From the NCBI GenBank assembly GCA_903939515.1, contig CAJAHH010000096.1, positions 1 to 56,352 of the forward strand: 56,352 bases of DNA, given 5' to 3'. The stretch comes from an uncultured Verrucomicrobiota bacterium (GTDB taxonomy: Bacteria; Verrucomicrobiota; Verrucomicrobiia; Limisphaerales; UBA9464). Below are positions 46,787 through 55,020 of this stretch, piece after piece; the first letter of the stretch is position 1; the number at the start of each line of letters is the position of its first letter. Position numbers and translations under genes: made by a program. Under the pieces are notes generated by a model. The model saw nothing but the letters and a program-made list of their open reading frames with translations. It searched no databases and had not been told where the DNA came from.

Positions 46787-48076
46787 TCACTTCATCATCG
46801 CTTCGATCTCCTCGGCCTCGATGGGGATGTCGGCCATCAGATCCACTGGTCCATTTTCCGTGATAAGGACATCGTTCTCTAGGCGTACCGCGAGGTCTTC
46901 TTCCGGGATGTAGATGGCGGGTTCCACCGTCATCACCCAACCGACGGCGAAGGGCTGATTCATGTGCCCCAAGTCATGGACATCTAGGCCAATCGGATGC
47001 CCATTGCCGTGCATAAACCACTTTTTGACCGGCTTCTTCGAGGGATCGGTGACTTTGACTTTCAGATCCTTCGGCTTCAACAAGCCCAAACCGACACATT
47101 CCTGGGCGACAAGATCCTCCGCTTCGGCCTGCCACTGGCTCCATATCTTACCCGGGGTGAGACCGGCAATGGAGGCCCGCAAAACCCGGAGCACGGCGTC
47201 ATAGACCTGCCGTTGTCGCCGCGTGAACCGACCGTTGACGGGAATGGTGCGTGTCAGGTCTGAGTTGTAATTGGCGTAACTGGCCGCCACGTCGAGCAAC
47301 AGCACTTCCCCACTTCGGCAAACCTGATCGTTGTCGAGGTAGTGGAGCACGCACGAATTTCTGCCGGAACCGATGATCGGATTGTAGGCAAAATTACCAC
47401 GGCGGCGGATGAATTCATGGGCGAACTCCGCCTCCACATCACACTCGTTGACGCCCGGTGCCACGAAGCGACACACCCGTTCGAACCCTGCTTTCGTGAT
47501 GGAGCAGGCGTGGCGGATGAGGTCGACCTCCAGGGGATCCTTCACCACCCGGAGCGTGTGGAGCAGCGGTGCCACTCGACGGAAATCGTGCAGCGGATAT
47601 CTGGAACGCAAATCGCGGATAAAACGCACATCCCGCGACTCGACCTCCACCACGGCCCGCTTGTGCTCATTGGTGTTGAGCCAGACCGACTGGGACTCGC
47701 ACATCAACCGATGGAGAATCCGGGGAAAGTCCGCCATCCAATGCACGGATCGAATGCCGGAGACCTCCATGGCCTGGGGCTTCGTCAACTTGTGCCCCTC
47801 CCAAATGGCGATGAGTTCGCTAGTTTCGCGCAAGAACAGCATCTCCCGCATGCGCTCATCCTCGGCCGACGGGAAGAGCACCAAGATGGATTCTTCCTGT
47901 TCGATGCCGCTCAAGTAGAACAAGTCGGTGTTGGGCACCATTCTGAGTGTTCCGTCGGCATTGGTAGGAAGAAGGTCATTCGCATTGAGAATGACCATGG
48001 CCCCAGGCGGGAGCAGCGCGCGAAGTCGCTTTCGGTTCTGGGAAAACAGAGCGGACGGGATCGGAGCGTGTCTCAC
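46787..48076 (-). CDS. pepP: Xaa-Pro aminopeptidase (M24B)
   Basis: The enzyme removes an N-terminal residue when Pro follows. The 429-residue protein has an N-terminal creatinase-like domain (FSQNRKRLRALLPPGAMVIL, DLFYLSGIEQEES) and the pita-bread catalytic domain with its dinuclear metal ligands: Asp pair in LLLDVAASYANYNSDLTRT, His in HGNGHPIGLDVHD, Glu in TVEPAIYI and Glu in LENDVLI. The length is right for PepP. The start is GTG 48076; the first in-frame ATG is within the N-terminal domain. It is convergent with the histidine kinase gene, with only 37 bases between the stops. Confidence 0.92.
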   Translation of the reverse strand: MRHAPIPSALFSQNRKRLRALLPPGAMVILNANDLLPTNADGTLRMVPNTDLFYLSGIEQEESILVLFPSAEDERMREMLFLRETSELIAIWEGHKLTKPQAMEVSGIRSVHWMADFPRILHRLMCESQSVWLNTNEHKRAVVEVESRDVRFIRDLRSRYPLHDFRRVAPLLHTLRVVKDPLEVDLIRHACSITKAGFERVCRFVAPGVNECDVEAEFAHEFIRRRGNFAYNPIIGSGRNSCVLHYLDNDQVCRSGEVLLLDVAASYANYNSDLTRTIPVNGRFTRRQRQVYDAVLRVLRASIAGLTPGKIWSQWQAEAEDLVAQECVGLGLLKPKDLKVKVTDPSKKPVKKWFMHGNGHPIGLDVHDLGHMNQPFAVGWVMTVEPAIYIPEEDLAVRLENDVLITENGPVDLMADIPIEAEEIEAMMK

Positions 48077-48136
48077 GGGCTCCAGATTCTCCCGGCGGGC
48101 GGCCTCGTCAATCCTCGGATGTGCCCCTCCCCAAGC

Positions 48137-48658
48137 TCAGAGTGATCGTGCACCCGTGCAAATTCTCAACAGAGCGTCCGGAGGGAGTCGTTGAAGAGAG
48201 TCAGTGATCGAAGCCTCCTCGCCGGGAAAACGGTAGCCAGAATCCAATTCTGCCAAGGGCTGTAACACGAACCGACGAACCTGAGCCCTAGGGTGAGGCA
48301 AGACCAGTTGCGGCGTGTCGCGGGTTTCACCATCCCAGGCGATGAGGTCCAGATCGAGGGGGCGAGATTCGTTGTGCACTACCTTCGGACGACGCCCGGC
48401 CTCGACCTCCACGGATTGTAGAAACGCCAGTAGCGACTCCGGAGTTTCTCCATCTTTAGGGACCAAGATCGCCACCGCATTGGTGTAGGTCGGTGAACCC
48501 GGTGGACAGTCTACCGGAGTGCTGGTCCAGAGCGACGAACGCTGCAGGAGCCTGCTCGAACGATCTTCTAAACGATCCATCGCCCACCGGATGAGGGATG
48601 CCGAATCGCCGAGGTTGGACCCAAAAGCGACCACAACCTTGACCGGGATAAAATCCAT
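48137..48658 (-). CDS. folK: 2-amino-4-hydroxy-6-hydroxymethyldihydropteridine pyrophosphokinase
   Basis: FolK transfers pyrophosphate from ATP to 6-hydroxymethyl-dihydropterin in folate synthesis. The 173-residue protein starts MDFIPVKVVVAFGSNLGDS and has the family motifs SSLWTSTPVDCPPGSPTYTN, ESRPLDLDLIAW (Asp pair for Mg) and LVLPHPRAQVRRFVLQPLAE. ATG 48658 is chosen; the longer frame overlaps dapB and reads as nonsense. It follows dapB by 35 bases on the same strand, so the two are probably cotranscribed. folP and folB are not in the window. Confidence 0.94.
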   Translation of the reverse strand: MDFIPVKVVVAFGSNLGDSASLIRWAMDRLEDRSSRLLQRSSLWTSTPVDCPPGSPTYTNAVAILVPKDGETPESLLAFLQSVEVEAGRRPKVVHNESRPLDLDLIAWDGETRDTPQLVLPHPRAQVRRFVLQPLAELDSGYRFPGEEASITDSLQRLPPDALLRICTGARSL

Positions 48659-48693
48659 GCGACAGAGCGGTATGAATGCTGGGGCGGATCGGC

Positions 48694-49428
48694 TCAGTGC
48701 AAGCCCAGCACATCCTGCATGCTGTAAATGCCGGGAGCCTTGCCGACAACCCAATCCGAGGCCCGAAGCGCTCCCTGGGCAAACGTGTCGCGACTGCTGG
48801 CCTTGTGGGTCAGTTCGACCCGCTCCCCCACCGCGGCGAAGAGGACGGTGTGGTCTCCCACCACATCGCCGCCGCGCACCGCGTGAATACCAATTTCCGA
48901 GGGCGTGCGGGCGCCGACGATGCCGTGCCGACCGTGGCGCAGCGCGTCTTCCAACTGAACCTTGCGGACATCGCCCAGAATTTCCAACAAGGTGGTCGCC
49001 GTGCCGCTGGGCGCGTCCTTCTTGAGCCGGTGATGAGTCTCGATCACTTCGAGGTCGAAGGAAGGCCCGAGAATTTCGGCAGCCTTTCGAGTGAGCCAGA
49101 AGAGGGTGTTCACCCCGGTCGAGTAGTTCGAGGCCCAGACCATGGGAATCTGAGTCGCAGCCGACCGGATGGCCGCCTTCTCCGCCTCGCTATGACCTGT
49201 GGTGCCGATGACCAGGGCTTTTCCGTGGGCCGCACACAAGGCAGCCACCTGAGCAGTGGCGTCATGGTGCGTGAAGTCGATCACCGCATCGGCCTGTGGA
49301 AGGACCGCCGCCAAATCATCGCCGACATCCAGCCCGGCAACGACCTGCAATTGCGGATGATCCTTGGCACACGACAGCAGTGCCTGACCCATCCGCCCCT
49401 TGGAACCCGTGATGATGATGCGCGTCAC
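48694..49428 (-). CDS. dapB: 4-hydroxy-tetrahydrodipicolinate reductase
   Basis: DapB reduces the dapA product with NAD(P)H, giving tetrahydrodipicolinate for lysine and meso-diaminopimelate (peptidoglycan). The 244-residue protein begins VTRIIITGSKGRMGQALL with the nucleotide-binding GxxGxMG, and has VIDFTHHDATAQ, VIGTTGHS, NYSTGVNTLFWL and the substrate motif IETHHRLKKDAPSGTA. The start is GTG 49428, 8 bases after an AGGG that could be a ribosome binding site; an ATG at 49464 would add 12 unlikely residues. Confidence 0.95.
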   Translation of the reverse strand: MTRIIITGSKGRMGQALLSCAKDHPQLQVVAGLDVGDDLAAVLPQADAVIDFTHHDATAQVAALCAAHGKALVIGTTGHSEAEKAAIRSAATQIPMVWASNYSTGVNTLFWLTRKAAEILGPSFDLEVIETHHRLKKDAPSGTATTLLEILGDVRKVQLEDALRHGRHGIVGARTPSEIGIHAVRGGDVVGDHTVLFAAVGERVELTHKASSRDTFAQGALRASDWVVGKAPGIYSMQDVLGLH

Positions 49429-49565
49429 GAGTGGAACCCTACTGCGATGTCTCCCGGCGAACAAGAAAGCCGATGCTCACCCTTTTTCACTCAAAGGGCT
49501 CAGATGAACGGCTCATTGCTTCCGGTAGCCAAAAACCGCGTTCTGGTGTTCTCTGCTCCCACTTC

Positions 49566-50288
49566 ATGGCAATACCCGGAGCCCCGTTGAAACCCATCCC
49601 CCACTTTGTGCGATGGGCAGGGCGAATTCTGGGCTGGACAGGAGTCATCGGCCTCGTGGCGATCGGGGTTTCGACCGAAGAGGTGACCACTCGGGGAGCC
49701 GGTTGGTTCTTAGGCGGATTCACTCTGGCAATCGCTCTGGAAACCCACCGCTGGTTGCCCACCCAGAACACCGTCGCAGCCGCCGGCCTAATTTCATTGG
49801 TGGGAAGCATCATGACTACCCTTCTAGGCTTTGGCTCTCCCGCAGCCTTGAAGCTCAATTTACTCATCTGGTTTAGCCACCTTCTGGCCAGCCGTGGGCT
49901 CACCCGCTACCTGCTCCGGCCCTGGCGCAGTCGCTCTGGTTATGGCGTGGGTGTTCTGATTGGGACGACCGTTTTGTCCGGAGTGTCCATAGGACTCTCG
50001 CTGGCCATCCTGGGCCTTCCCATCTCAATGCCACGACTTGGACTCCTGTGGGTCGGTGCTGGCATAGCTCTCCTCAGTGCCAGTGTGTGGCTTTTGGTGA
50101 AAAAGCCGATTCCCGAGGTGCCGAACCTGTTTCCCGCAGGGTTGTGGCTCATTCTGACGCTGACTCAACTTATGGCTGGGGTGGCCACCGGACACCGTAT
50201 TGAGGCCGCCTGGGCCGGCACACTGGCTCTCGCCGCAACCCTGGGAATTTACAGAACCCTGCGCACCGCACGACGCCAGATTCATTGA
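49566..50288 (+). CDS. hypothetical membrane protein, about 7 membrane segments
   Basis: The 240-residue protein from ATG 49566 (MAIPGAPLKPIPHF) is almost wholly hydrophobic, with about seven membrane segments (for example WTGVIGLVAIGVS, ISLVGSIMTTLLGFG, LIGTTVLSGVSIGLSLAILG, LWLILTLTQLMAGVATG). Short positively charged loops (RYLLRPWRSRSG, RTLRTARRQIH) suggest a cytoplasmic C-terminus. I recognise no family. Its last 7 bases overlap the end of the convergent CNNM gene. dapB is divergent upstream. Confidence 0.65.
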   Translation: MAIPGAPLKPIPHFVRWAGRILGWTGVIGLVAIGVSTEEVTTRGAGWFLGGFTLAIALETHRWLPTQNTVAAAGLISLVGSIMTTLLGFGSPAALKLNLLIWFSHLLASRGLTRYLLRPWRSRSGYGVGVLIGTTVLSGVSIGLSLAILGLPISMPRLGLLWVGAGIALLSASVWLLVKKPIPEVPNLFPAGLWLILTLTQLMAGVATGHRIEAAWAGTLALAATLGIYRTLRTARRQIH

Positions 50289-51619
50289 TCCTCGGAGACC
50301 GGTGCCTTCGCGCGGACCAAAAGAACCCGCGAAGCCCGCATTCCATCCAACTCGCACACCGTCAACTGATGGTTACCGAGAGCCACCGAATCGCCAACTT
50401 TGGCAAAGCCACCCAGTTGTTCGGTCATCCAACCACCGACCGTATTGACCTCCGAGGCCTCCACGGGTTCCTCAACCAACTCCGACAGCTCAAAAAGAGG
50501 GAGCGCCCCGTCCAATCGCCATTGGCCATCGCCCAACACCTCAATGCGCGGCTTTTCTTGGTCGAACTCATCTTGGATCTGACCCACCAGTTCTTCGAGA
50601 ACGTTCTCCAAGGTCACCATGCCGGTGGTGCTGCCGTATTCATCCACCACCACCGCCAGATGAAGGCGACGGTCCAGAAAGAGTTGCAGCAACCGGTCCA
50701 AGCGAGCGGTCTCCGGGACATAGATGACCGGCTTGGAACTGGCTTGCAGATCTGAAGCCAACCCTCCCGCACCCCGCCGCAGGTAGATGTCCTTGACGTG
50801 CACCACGCCCACCAGTCGGTCGAGATCTCCGCCATCGCTCAATGGAAACCGAGAATATCGAGTCTCGTCGGCCACACGGAGGCATTCGGCGATGGGACGT
50901 CGAATGTCTAGGGCCACGATCTCCCGCCGAGGTCGCATTACTTCACGCACCCTCCGTCTTCCTAGGTCGAGGGAGTTTTGAACGATTTCACGGGCCAACA
51001 CCGAACTCCCGCCGGCAGCCAACGTGGAACCCAGCATCAATCGAAGCTCATCCTCCGAATGCACCTCACCATGACCCGAGGTCTCGATACCCAATCGTTG
51101 CAACACCCAGAGCGACGTCCAGTTTAGGACCCAAATCAAGGGATAGGTCACCACGTAGAACCAGTGGAGCGGATAGGCCACCCAGAGCGACGCGGGCAGC
51201 GGGCGTTTAATGGCGATGAATTTGGGGGCCTGCTCTCCCACCACGACATGGAAAAAGGTCACCGCCATGATGCCCACCGAGGCCGAAAGCAGGTGCCGCA
51301 ATTGGGCCGACTCAATTTGAAACCAGCCAAACACCGGTTCTAAAAGTGCAGCAAAGACCGGCTCGGCCACCCATCCCAGAGCGAGGCTCGCCAAGGTAAT
51401 GCCCAACTGGCAGGCGCTCAGGTACCCGTCGAGATGACCTAAAATATGGCGAACCATCCCGGCCCGTCGGTGGCGTCGCTGAACATACCCTTCCAACTGG
51501 GTGTCCCGGACCTTCACCAGAGCGAATTCGGCCGCGACGAAAAAACCATTGAACGCCACCAGCGACAAGGCCAGCGACAGCTTGCCTACCACTTCGAGGA
51601 CCGAAGAGGAGTCACTCAT
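50282..51619 (-). CDS. CNNM/CorC (HlyC) family protein with CBS pair and CorC domain
   Basis: The 445-residue membrane protein is the third gene of a three-gene operon of related proteins. It has a CNNM (DUF21) domain with about four membrane segments (LALSLVAFNGFFVAAEFALV; YLSACQLGITLASLALGWV), two CBS domains (MRPRREIVALDIRRPIAECL; HLAVVVDEYGSTTGMVTLE) and a C-terminal CorC_HlyC domain (LGDGQWRLDGALPLFELSEL). Relatives take part in Mg/Co export or sodium-linked metal transport. The start ATG overlaps the stop of the preceding gene as ATGA, so translation is coupled. Confidence 0.9.
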   Translation of the reverse strand: MSDSSSVLEVVGKLSLALSLVAFNGFFVAAEFALVKVRDTQLEGYVQRRHRRAGMVRHILGHLDGYLSACQLGITLASLALGWVAEPVFAALLEPVFGWFQIESAQLRHLLSASVGIMAVTFFHVVVGEQAPKFIAIKRPLPASLWVAYPLHWFYVVTYPLIWVLNWTSLWVLQRLGIETSGHGEVHSEDELRLMLGSTLAAGGSSVLAREIVQNSLDLGRRRVREVMRPRREIVALDIRRPIAECLRVADETRYSRFPLSDGGDLDRLVGVVHVKDIYLRRGAGGLASDLQASSKPVIYVPETARLDRLLQLFLDRRLHLAVVVDEYGSTTGMVTLENVLEELVGQIQDEFDQEKPRIEVLGDGQWRLDGALPLFELSELVEEPVEASEVNTVGGWMTEQLGGFAKVGDSVALGNHQLTVCELDGMRASRVLLVRAKAPVSEDQ

Positions 51620-52605
51620 GATTGCACCTCTAGAAATAAAGCCCCGAGAACATCCGACAGCGTCACGATCCCCACCTCGACACCACCGGGTCCGCGGACA
51701 ATCGCCAGATGCTCACCCGACCGTTGAAAGGCCCGAAGAGCTTCTTCGATGCGCAGTGAATCCTCCAAGAAAAGCGCTGGCCGCAACCAATCCCGCGCCG
51801 TCTTGCGTTGGCCATCCGGATCCGAATACAGCACGTCCTTGAGGCTGACAATTCCCTCGATCCGACGACCTACCCCACGGCTACTCCAAACAGGCATGCG
51901 AGTTCGCCCTTCCCGGCGACACAACTCCCGGATCTCTTCCAAGGTGGCCGAGGCGGTGATGGTCTGGACGGAATCCAACGGTTTGGCCACCCGGGAGAGC
52001 GTGAGATTCTGGGCATCGATCACGCGGTTAATGAGTGACCGCTCGGTCTTGGACAGCTCACCCGTGCTCGATTGGATCAAGGCCTTAAGTTCATCCCGAT
52101 TGGCAAAGAGACGGCTGCTGAGAGCACGGTCGCCGGTCACCCAAAGGAGCCCTTGCGCAAATCGCCCCACCAGGAATACCGCGGGCGACAGCATCCAGTG
52201 GATGGCCGCAAAAACCGGCAGCAGCAATAGGCAGAGCCTATTGGGCATGCGTTGAAACAGACGCTTCGGCAACAATTCGCAAACCAGGTAAATAGCCAGT
52301 CCGATTGCCACCAGCATCGGCCACAACGTCCATTCGCGACCCTTGGCCCACCCCTGAAGGTCCTGCCAAATGAGTGCCACTGCCGAAAAATTGGCCACCG
52401 TGTTGCCCACGAGAATGGTCCACAAAAAGTCCTCCGGTCGATCCATGTAGGCAAGCAGGCGACGAGCATTGCCACTGCCAGCTCGAGCCCGCTGCCGCAC
52501 ACGGAGTCGACTCAGGGCAAAGACCCCGGACTCCATGCCCGAGAGGAAAAAAGACACCAGCAGCCAGCCGGCCACCGAAGTCCAGTGCATCAGCTCGTGG
52601 TTCAC
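51616..52605 (-). CDS. CNNM-domain protein with CBS pair, no CorC domain
   Basis: This is a shorter paralogue (about 329 residues from GTG 52605, MNHELMHWTSVAGW). It has the CNNM membrane domain (LLVSFFLSGMESGVFALSRL; FLWTILVGNTVANFSAVAL; YLVCELLPKRLF) and two CBS domains (SATLEEIRELCRREGRTRMP; EVGIVTLSDVLGALFL), but ends there, without the C-terminal CorC_HlyC domain of its neighbours. Its GTG start overlaps the stop of the upstream gene (GTGA), and its stop overlaps the next start. It is the middle gene of a fully coupled operon. Confidence 0.88.
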   Translation of the reverse strand: MNHELMHWTSVAGWLLVSFFLSGMESGVFALSRLRVRQRARAGSGNARRLLAYMDRPEDFLWTILVGNTVANFSAVALIWQDLQGWAKGREWTLWPMLVAIGLAIYLVCELLPKRLFQRMPNRLCLLLLPVFAAIHWMLSPAVFLVGRFAQGLLWVTGDRALSSRLFANRDELKALIQSSTGELSKTERSLINRVIDAQNLTLSRVAKPLDSVQTITASATLEEIRELCRREGRTRMPVWSSRGVGRRIEGIVSLKDVLYSDPDGQRKTARDWLRPALFLEDSLRIEEALRAFQRSGEHLAIVRGPGGVEVGIVTLSDVLGALFLEVQS

Positions 52606-53822
52606 AGCGCAGCCTCCGTCTCCACGAGCAGTTCCCGGATACGTCGCTCGTCGGCCTGCTTGACGGTAATCCGCAGCCCCTGATACCGGAACACCTCGCC
52701 CGGAGTCGGCACAACATCCGCCAACCACAGCACCAGCCCAGCCATGGTTTCCACGTCATCGAGGGAATTTAGCGCCGGATATTCGCGCCGAAAATCATCC
52801 AGGCGCATGGCCCCATTGACCCGCCAACGGCCGGGCGCGAGGCATTCGAAGACAAACCCTTGCGCCTCCCCTTCCCGACGGATGGGACCAACAACCGACA
52901 CCAGAATGTCCTGCAAGGTCAGCAGACCGGCGATGCTGCCATACTCGTCGAGCACGATCGCCACACCCCGCCGCTGGCGTTGCATGGATTCGAAGAGCTT
53001 CAGCAGATTCATGCTCTCGGGCACAAACGACGGAAACTCCATAGCCATGAAAAGGTCGGTGTCCGAATCGAGCAACAAGGTCCGAGTGTTCAGCACACCC
53101 ACCACATCGTCGGGCGATTCATCGTACAGAGGAATCCAGTGGTGACCTGATTTCCGGGCCTCCGCCACCATTTGGTCCATGGGCAGGTCATCCCGCAGCA
53201 GCACCATCCGAGCCCGCGGTTGCATCACATCTCCAGCGGTGCGTTGATCGAGCGATAGCACCTGCAGCAGAATCTCTTTTTCTCCAGCTCCCAGCGTTCC
53301 TTGCTGATGGGCTAACTCAATCAGATCGGCATATTCGTCGTCGGAAACCCCCGTCTGAATCTTGGCAGACTTGGGCACCAAGCGCTCCACGACTCCATCG
53401 ACCCAGGCTTGCGCAATCTGTCGCACCGGCCGAGTGAGACTAACAAAGAGCCACAGCGGTTCAGCGACTCTCAAGGCCCAGACCTCTGGGCTCCGAACGC
53501 CCAGTGCTTTGGGAGTCACCTCGCACGTCAGCAACAGCAGGAGAAGACCCAAGGCTGCCCACCAGACTCCGGGAATCCCCGGATCAAGCGCCAACCCACT
53601 CCCCACGGTCAAGGCCACCAGAAGCGAGTTGGACAGCGTGTTGCCTAGAGCGATGGCCGCGAGGACATCGGCTGGATGCGCAAGCAGGTTGCCGACCCGT
53701 TCGCTACCCCGGCGACCCGATTCGACCAGACGACGGGCCCGCCACGACCCCAGTGAAAAAAGGGCCGATTCGGCGAGTGCAAAGAAGAAACTCGCTGCAA
53801 CCAGCGTCAGGAGGACGAGCAT
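52602..53822 (-). CDS. CNNM/CorC (HlyC) family protein with CBS pair and CorC domain
   Basis: This is the first gene of the three-gene operon. From ATG 53822 (MLVLLTLVAAS) it encodes 406 residues: a CNNM domain (ASFFFALAESALFSLGSWRA; AIALGNTLSNSLLVALTVG; CEVTPKALGVRSP), a CBS pair (MQPRARMVLLRDDLPMDQMV; GVAIVLDEYGSIAGLLTLQ) and a C-terminal CorC_HlyC domain (LAPGRWRVNGAMRLDDF). A TTG at 53846 would add eight residues. Divergent from coaD, with a shared 161-bp upstream region. Confidence 0.9.
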   Translation of the reverse strand: MLVLLTLVAASFFFALAESALFSLGSWRARRLVESGRRGSERVGNLLAHPADVLAAIALGNTLSNSLLVALTVGSGLALDPGIPGVWWAALGLLLLLLTCEVTPKALGVRSPEVWALRVAEPLWLFVSLTRPVRQIAQAWVDGVVERLVPKSAKIQTGVSDDEYADLIELAHQQGTLGAGEKEILLQVLSLDQRTAGDVMQPRARMVLLRDDLPMDQMVAEARKSGHHWIPLYDESPDDVVGVLNTRTLLLDSDTDLFMAMEFPSFVPESMNLLKLFESMQRQRRGVAIVLDEYGSIAGLLTLQDILVSVVGPIRREGEAQGFVFECLAPGRWRVNGAMRLDDFRREYPALNSLDDVETMAGLVLWLADVVPTPGEVFRYQGLRITVKQADERRIRELLVETEAAL

Positions 53823-53887
53823 CGGTGTTGTGGACTGTGGAACCAACGGCCTCCATCGACTCCAAAAGTCGCCTCGGATTCAATCCC

Positions 53888-53905
53888 GCAGGCAGTATGG
53901 CCTGC
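53888..53905. other. inverted repeat between the CNNM operon and coaD
   Basis: GCAGGC AGTATG GCCTGC lies in the 161-bp region between the two divergent transcription units. It could be an operator or a hairpin in a leader; there is no further evidence. Confidence 0.3.
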
Positions 53906-53983
53906 CGAACTCTAATGGGGAAGATCGAAGACTTGGTAGGGGGGCACCTTCCCATTCTTGCCCAAAACCTCTATCGTTTGCGC

Positions 53984-54472
53984 ATGCGAACCGTCGTGTA
54001 TCCCGGGAGCTTTGATCCGATCACCAACGGCCACCTCGACGTGGTCCAGCGTGCGGCCAAAATGTTCGACCAAGTGATTCTCGCCGTGGCGAACAATGAA
54101 ACCAAACACCCGCTCTTCAGCCTGGAAGAACGCAAGCAGATGGCGCTCTCGGCCGTCTCAAACCTAAGCAACGTCGTCGTCGAGACCTTAGAAGGACTTC
54201 TGGTGGATTACGTGGTTCGCCACAAAGCCTGTGCAGTCGTGCGCGGTCTACGGGCCGTGAGCGACTTTGAATTCGAATTCCAGTTGGCCCTCATGAACCG
54301 AAAACTGAATGAGAATGTGGAGACCGTTTTCCTGATGCCCAAAGATTCCTACTCGTTCCTGAGTTCGCGCCTGGTCAAAGAAGTGGCCCGCCTCAAGGGC
54401 GACGTCTCGCCCTTCGTGTCCACCGAAGTCGTGCAGGCACTCCGCCTGAAGCTCAACACCTCCAACGACTGA
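53984..54472 (+). CDS. coaD: phosphopantetheine adenylyltransferase
   Basis: CoaD transfers AMP from ATP to 4'-phosphopantetheine, the penultimate step of coenzyme A synthesis. The 162-residue protein has the nucleotidyltransferase motif GSFDPITNGHLDV at the N-terminus, RGLRAVSDFEFEFQLALMN and the C-terminal YSFLSSRLVKEVARL, all characteristic. ATG 53984 is chosen because the upstream frame overlaps the divergent CNNM gene in the other direction. It is not adjacent to rsmD, its common neighbour. Confidence 0.96.
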   Translation: MRTVVYPGSFDPITNGHLDVVQRAAKMFDQVILAVANNETKHPLFSLEERKQMALSAVSNLSNVVVETLEGLLVDYVVRHKACAVVRGLRAVSDFEFEFQLALMNRKLNENVETVFLMPKDSYSFLSSRLVKEVARLKGDVSPFVSTEVVQALRLKLNTSND

Positions 54473-54833
54473 AGTGACGGCCCGCCCGGATCCCTACCGC
54501 TTCGCCTTCAGATGCTTGAAGATGGAACCCAAGATCGGCCACGACCGCCTGTTGGGCACCTGCTAGGCACCTGCTAGGCACCTGCTAGGCAACCTACTGC
54601 TCACCTCCTTGGCAAATGCTAGGGACATCCTAGGCATCTGCCAGGCTCCTGCTAGGTTCCTCCTAGATCGCACCGAAGTCAGACCCTCGGGTTGGAGGCT
54701 GGAGCCGATGATCGCGAATCTCAAAAGGGCGGCCTGTTGGATTAATTTTTACGCGAAAATTTCCCGGAGCATCGCGTCGCTATTGCATCCCCAGAGCGGT
54801 ATGGGCAGTGTCTGAACCGTCAGTCCAACCCAT
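54473..54833. other. 361-bp intergenic region before the tRNA
   Basis: No gene is supported in this stretch. It contains the 11-bp phased array described separately (54555-54666). The remaining bases, from 54667 to the tRNA, show nothing I can name apart from an AT-rich patch (about 54742-54762). Confidence 0.5.
54555..54666. repeat. 11-bp tandem repeat array with phased CTAG
   Basis: Three perfect copies of GGCACCTGCTA lie head to tail at 54555-54587, followed by degenerate copies to about 54666. CTAG occurs seven times, at 54563, 54574, 54585, 54619, 54630, 54652 and 54663; the spacings are 11, 11, 34, 11, 22 and 11. The period of 11 is not a multiple of three, so this is not coding. It is close to one helical turn. 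Confidence 0.9.
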
Positions 54834-54910
54834 GCACCGGTAGCTCAATTGGATAGAGCTTCTGACTTCGGATCAGAAGGTTGCAGGTTCAAGTCCTGCC
54901 CGGTGCACCA
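54834..54910 (+). tRNA. tRNA-Arg (anticodon TCG)
   Basis: All arms fold: acceptor GCACCGG/CCGGTGC, D-arm GCTC/GAGC, anticodon stem TCTGA/TCAGA with loop CTTCGGA (anticodon TCG, reading CGA and related Arg codons), a T-arm GCAGG TTCAAGT CCTGC, discriminator A and encoded CCA (54908-54910). The length is 77 bases including CCA. The 3' half is the likely attachment site for the integrase downstream. Confidence 0.97.
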
Positions 54911-55020
54911 TCTTTTTGCTGGGGTTTTAAAGGTTTTTCGCCAATCTTGCTCCAACCTGAGTAGCAGGCCGAGTAGCAAGCAACTGAGTCAACTCCTGAC
55001 TCGGACAACCCGAAGAGGGA
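54911..55020 (+). promoter_or_regulatory. spacer with short direct and inverted repeats, before the integrase
   Basis: The stretch between the tRNA and the integrase contains GAGTAGCA twice, 12-13 bases apart, in the 54959-54980 area, then an imperfect palindrome CTGAGTCA ... TGACTCGG (54984-55002). These look like candidate arm-type binding sites for the recombinase or its accessory factor. GAAGAGGGA directly before ATG 55021 supports translation initiation. The function is inferred from position. Confidence 0.4.
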
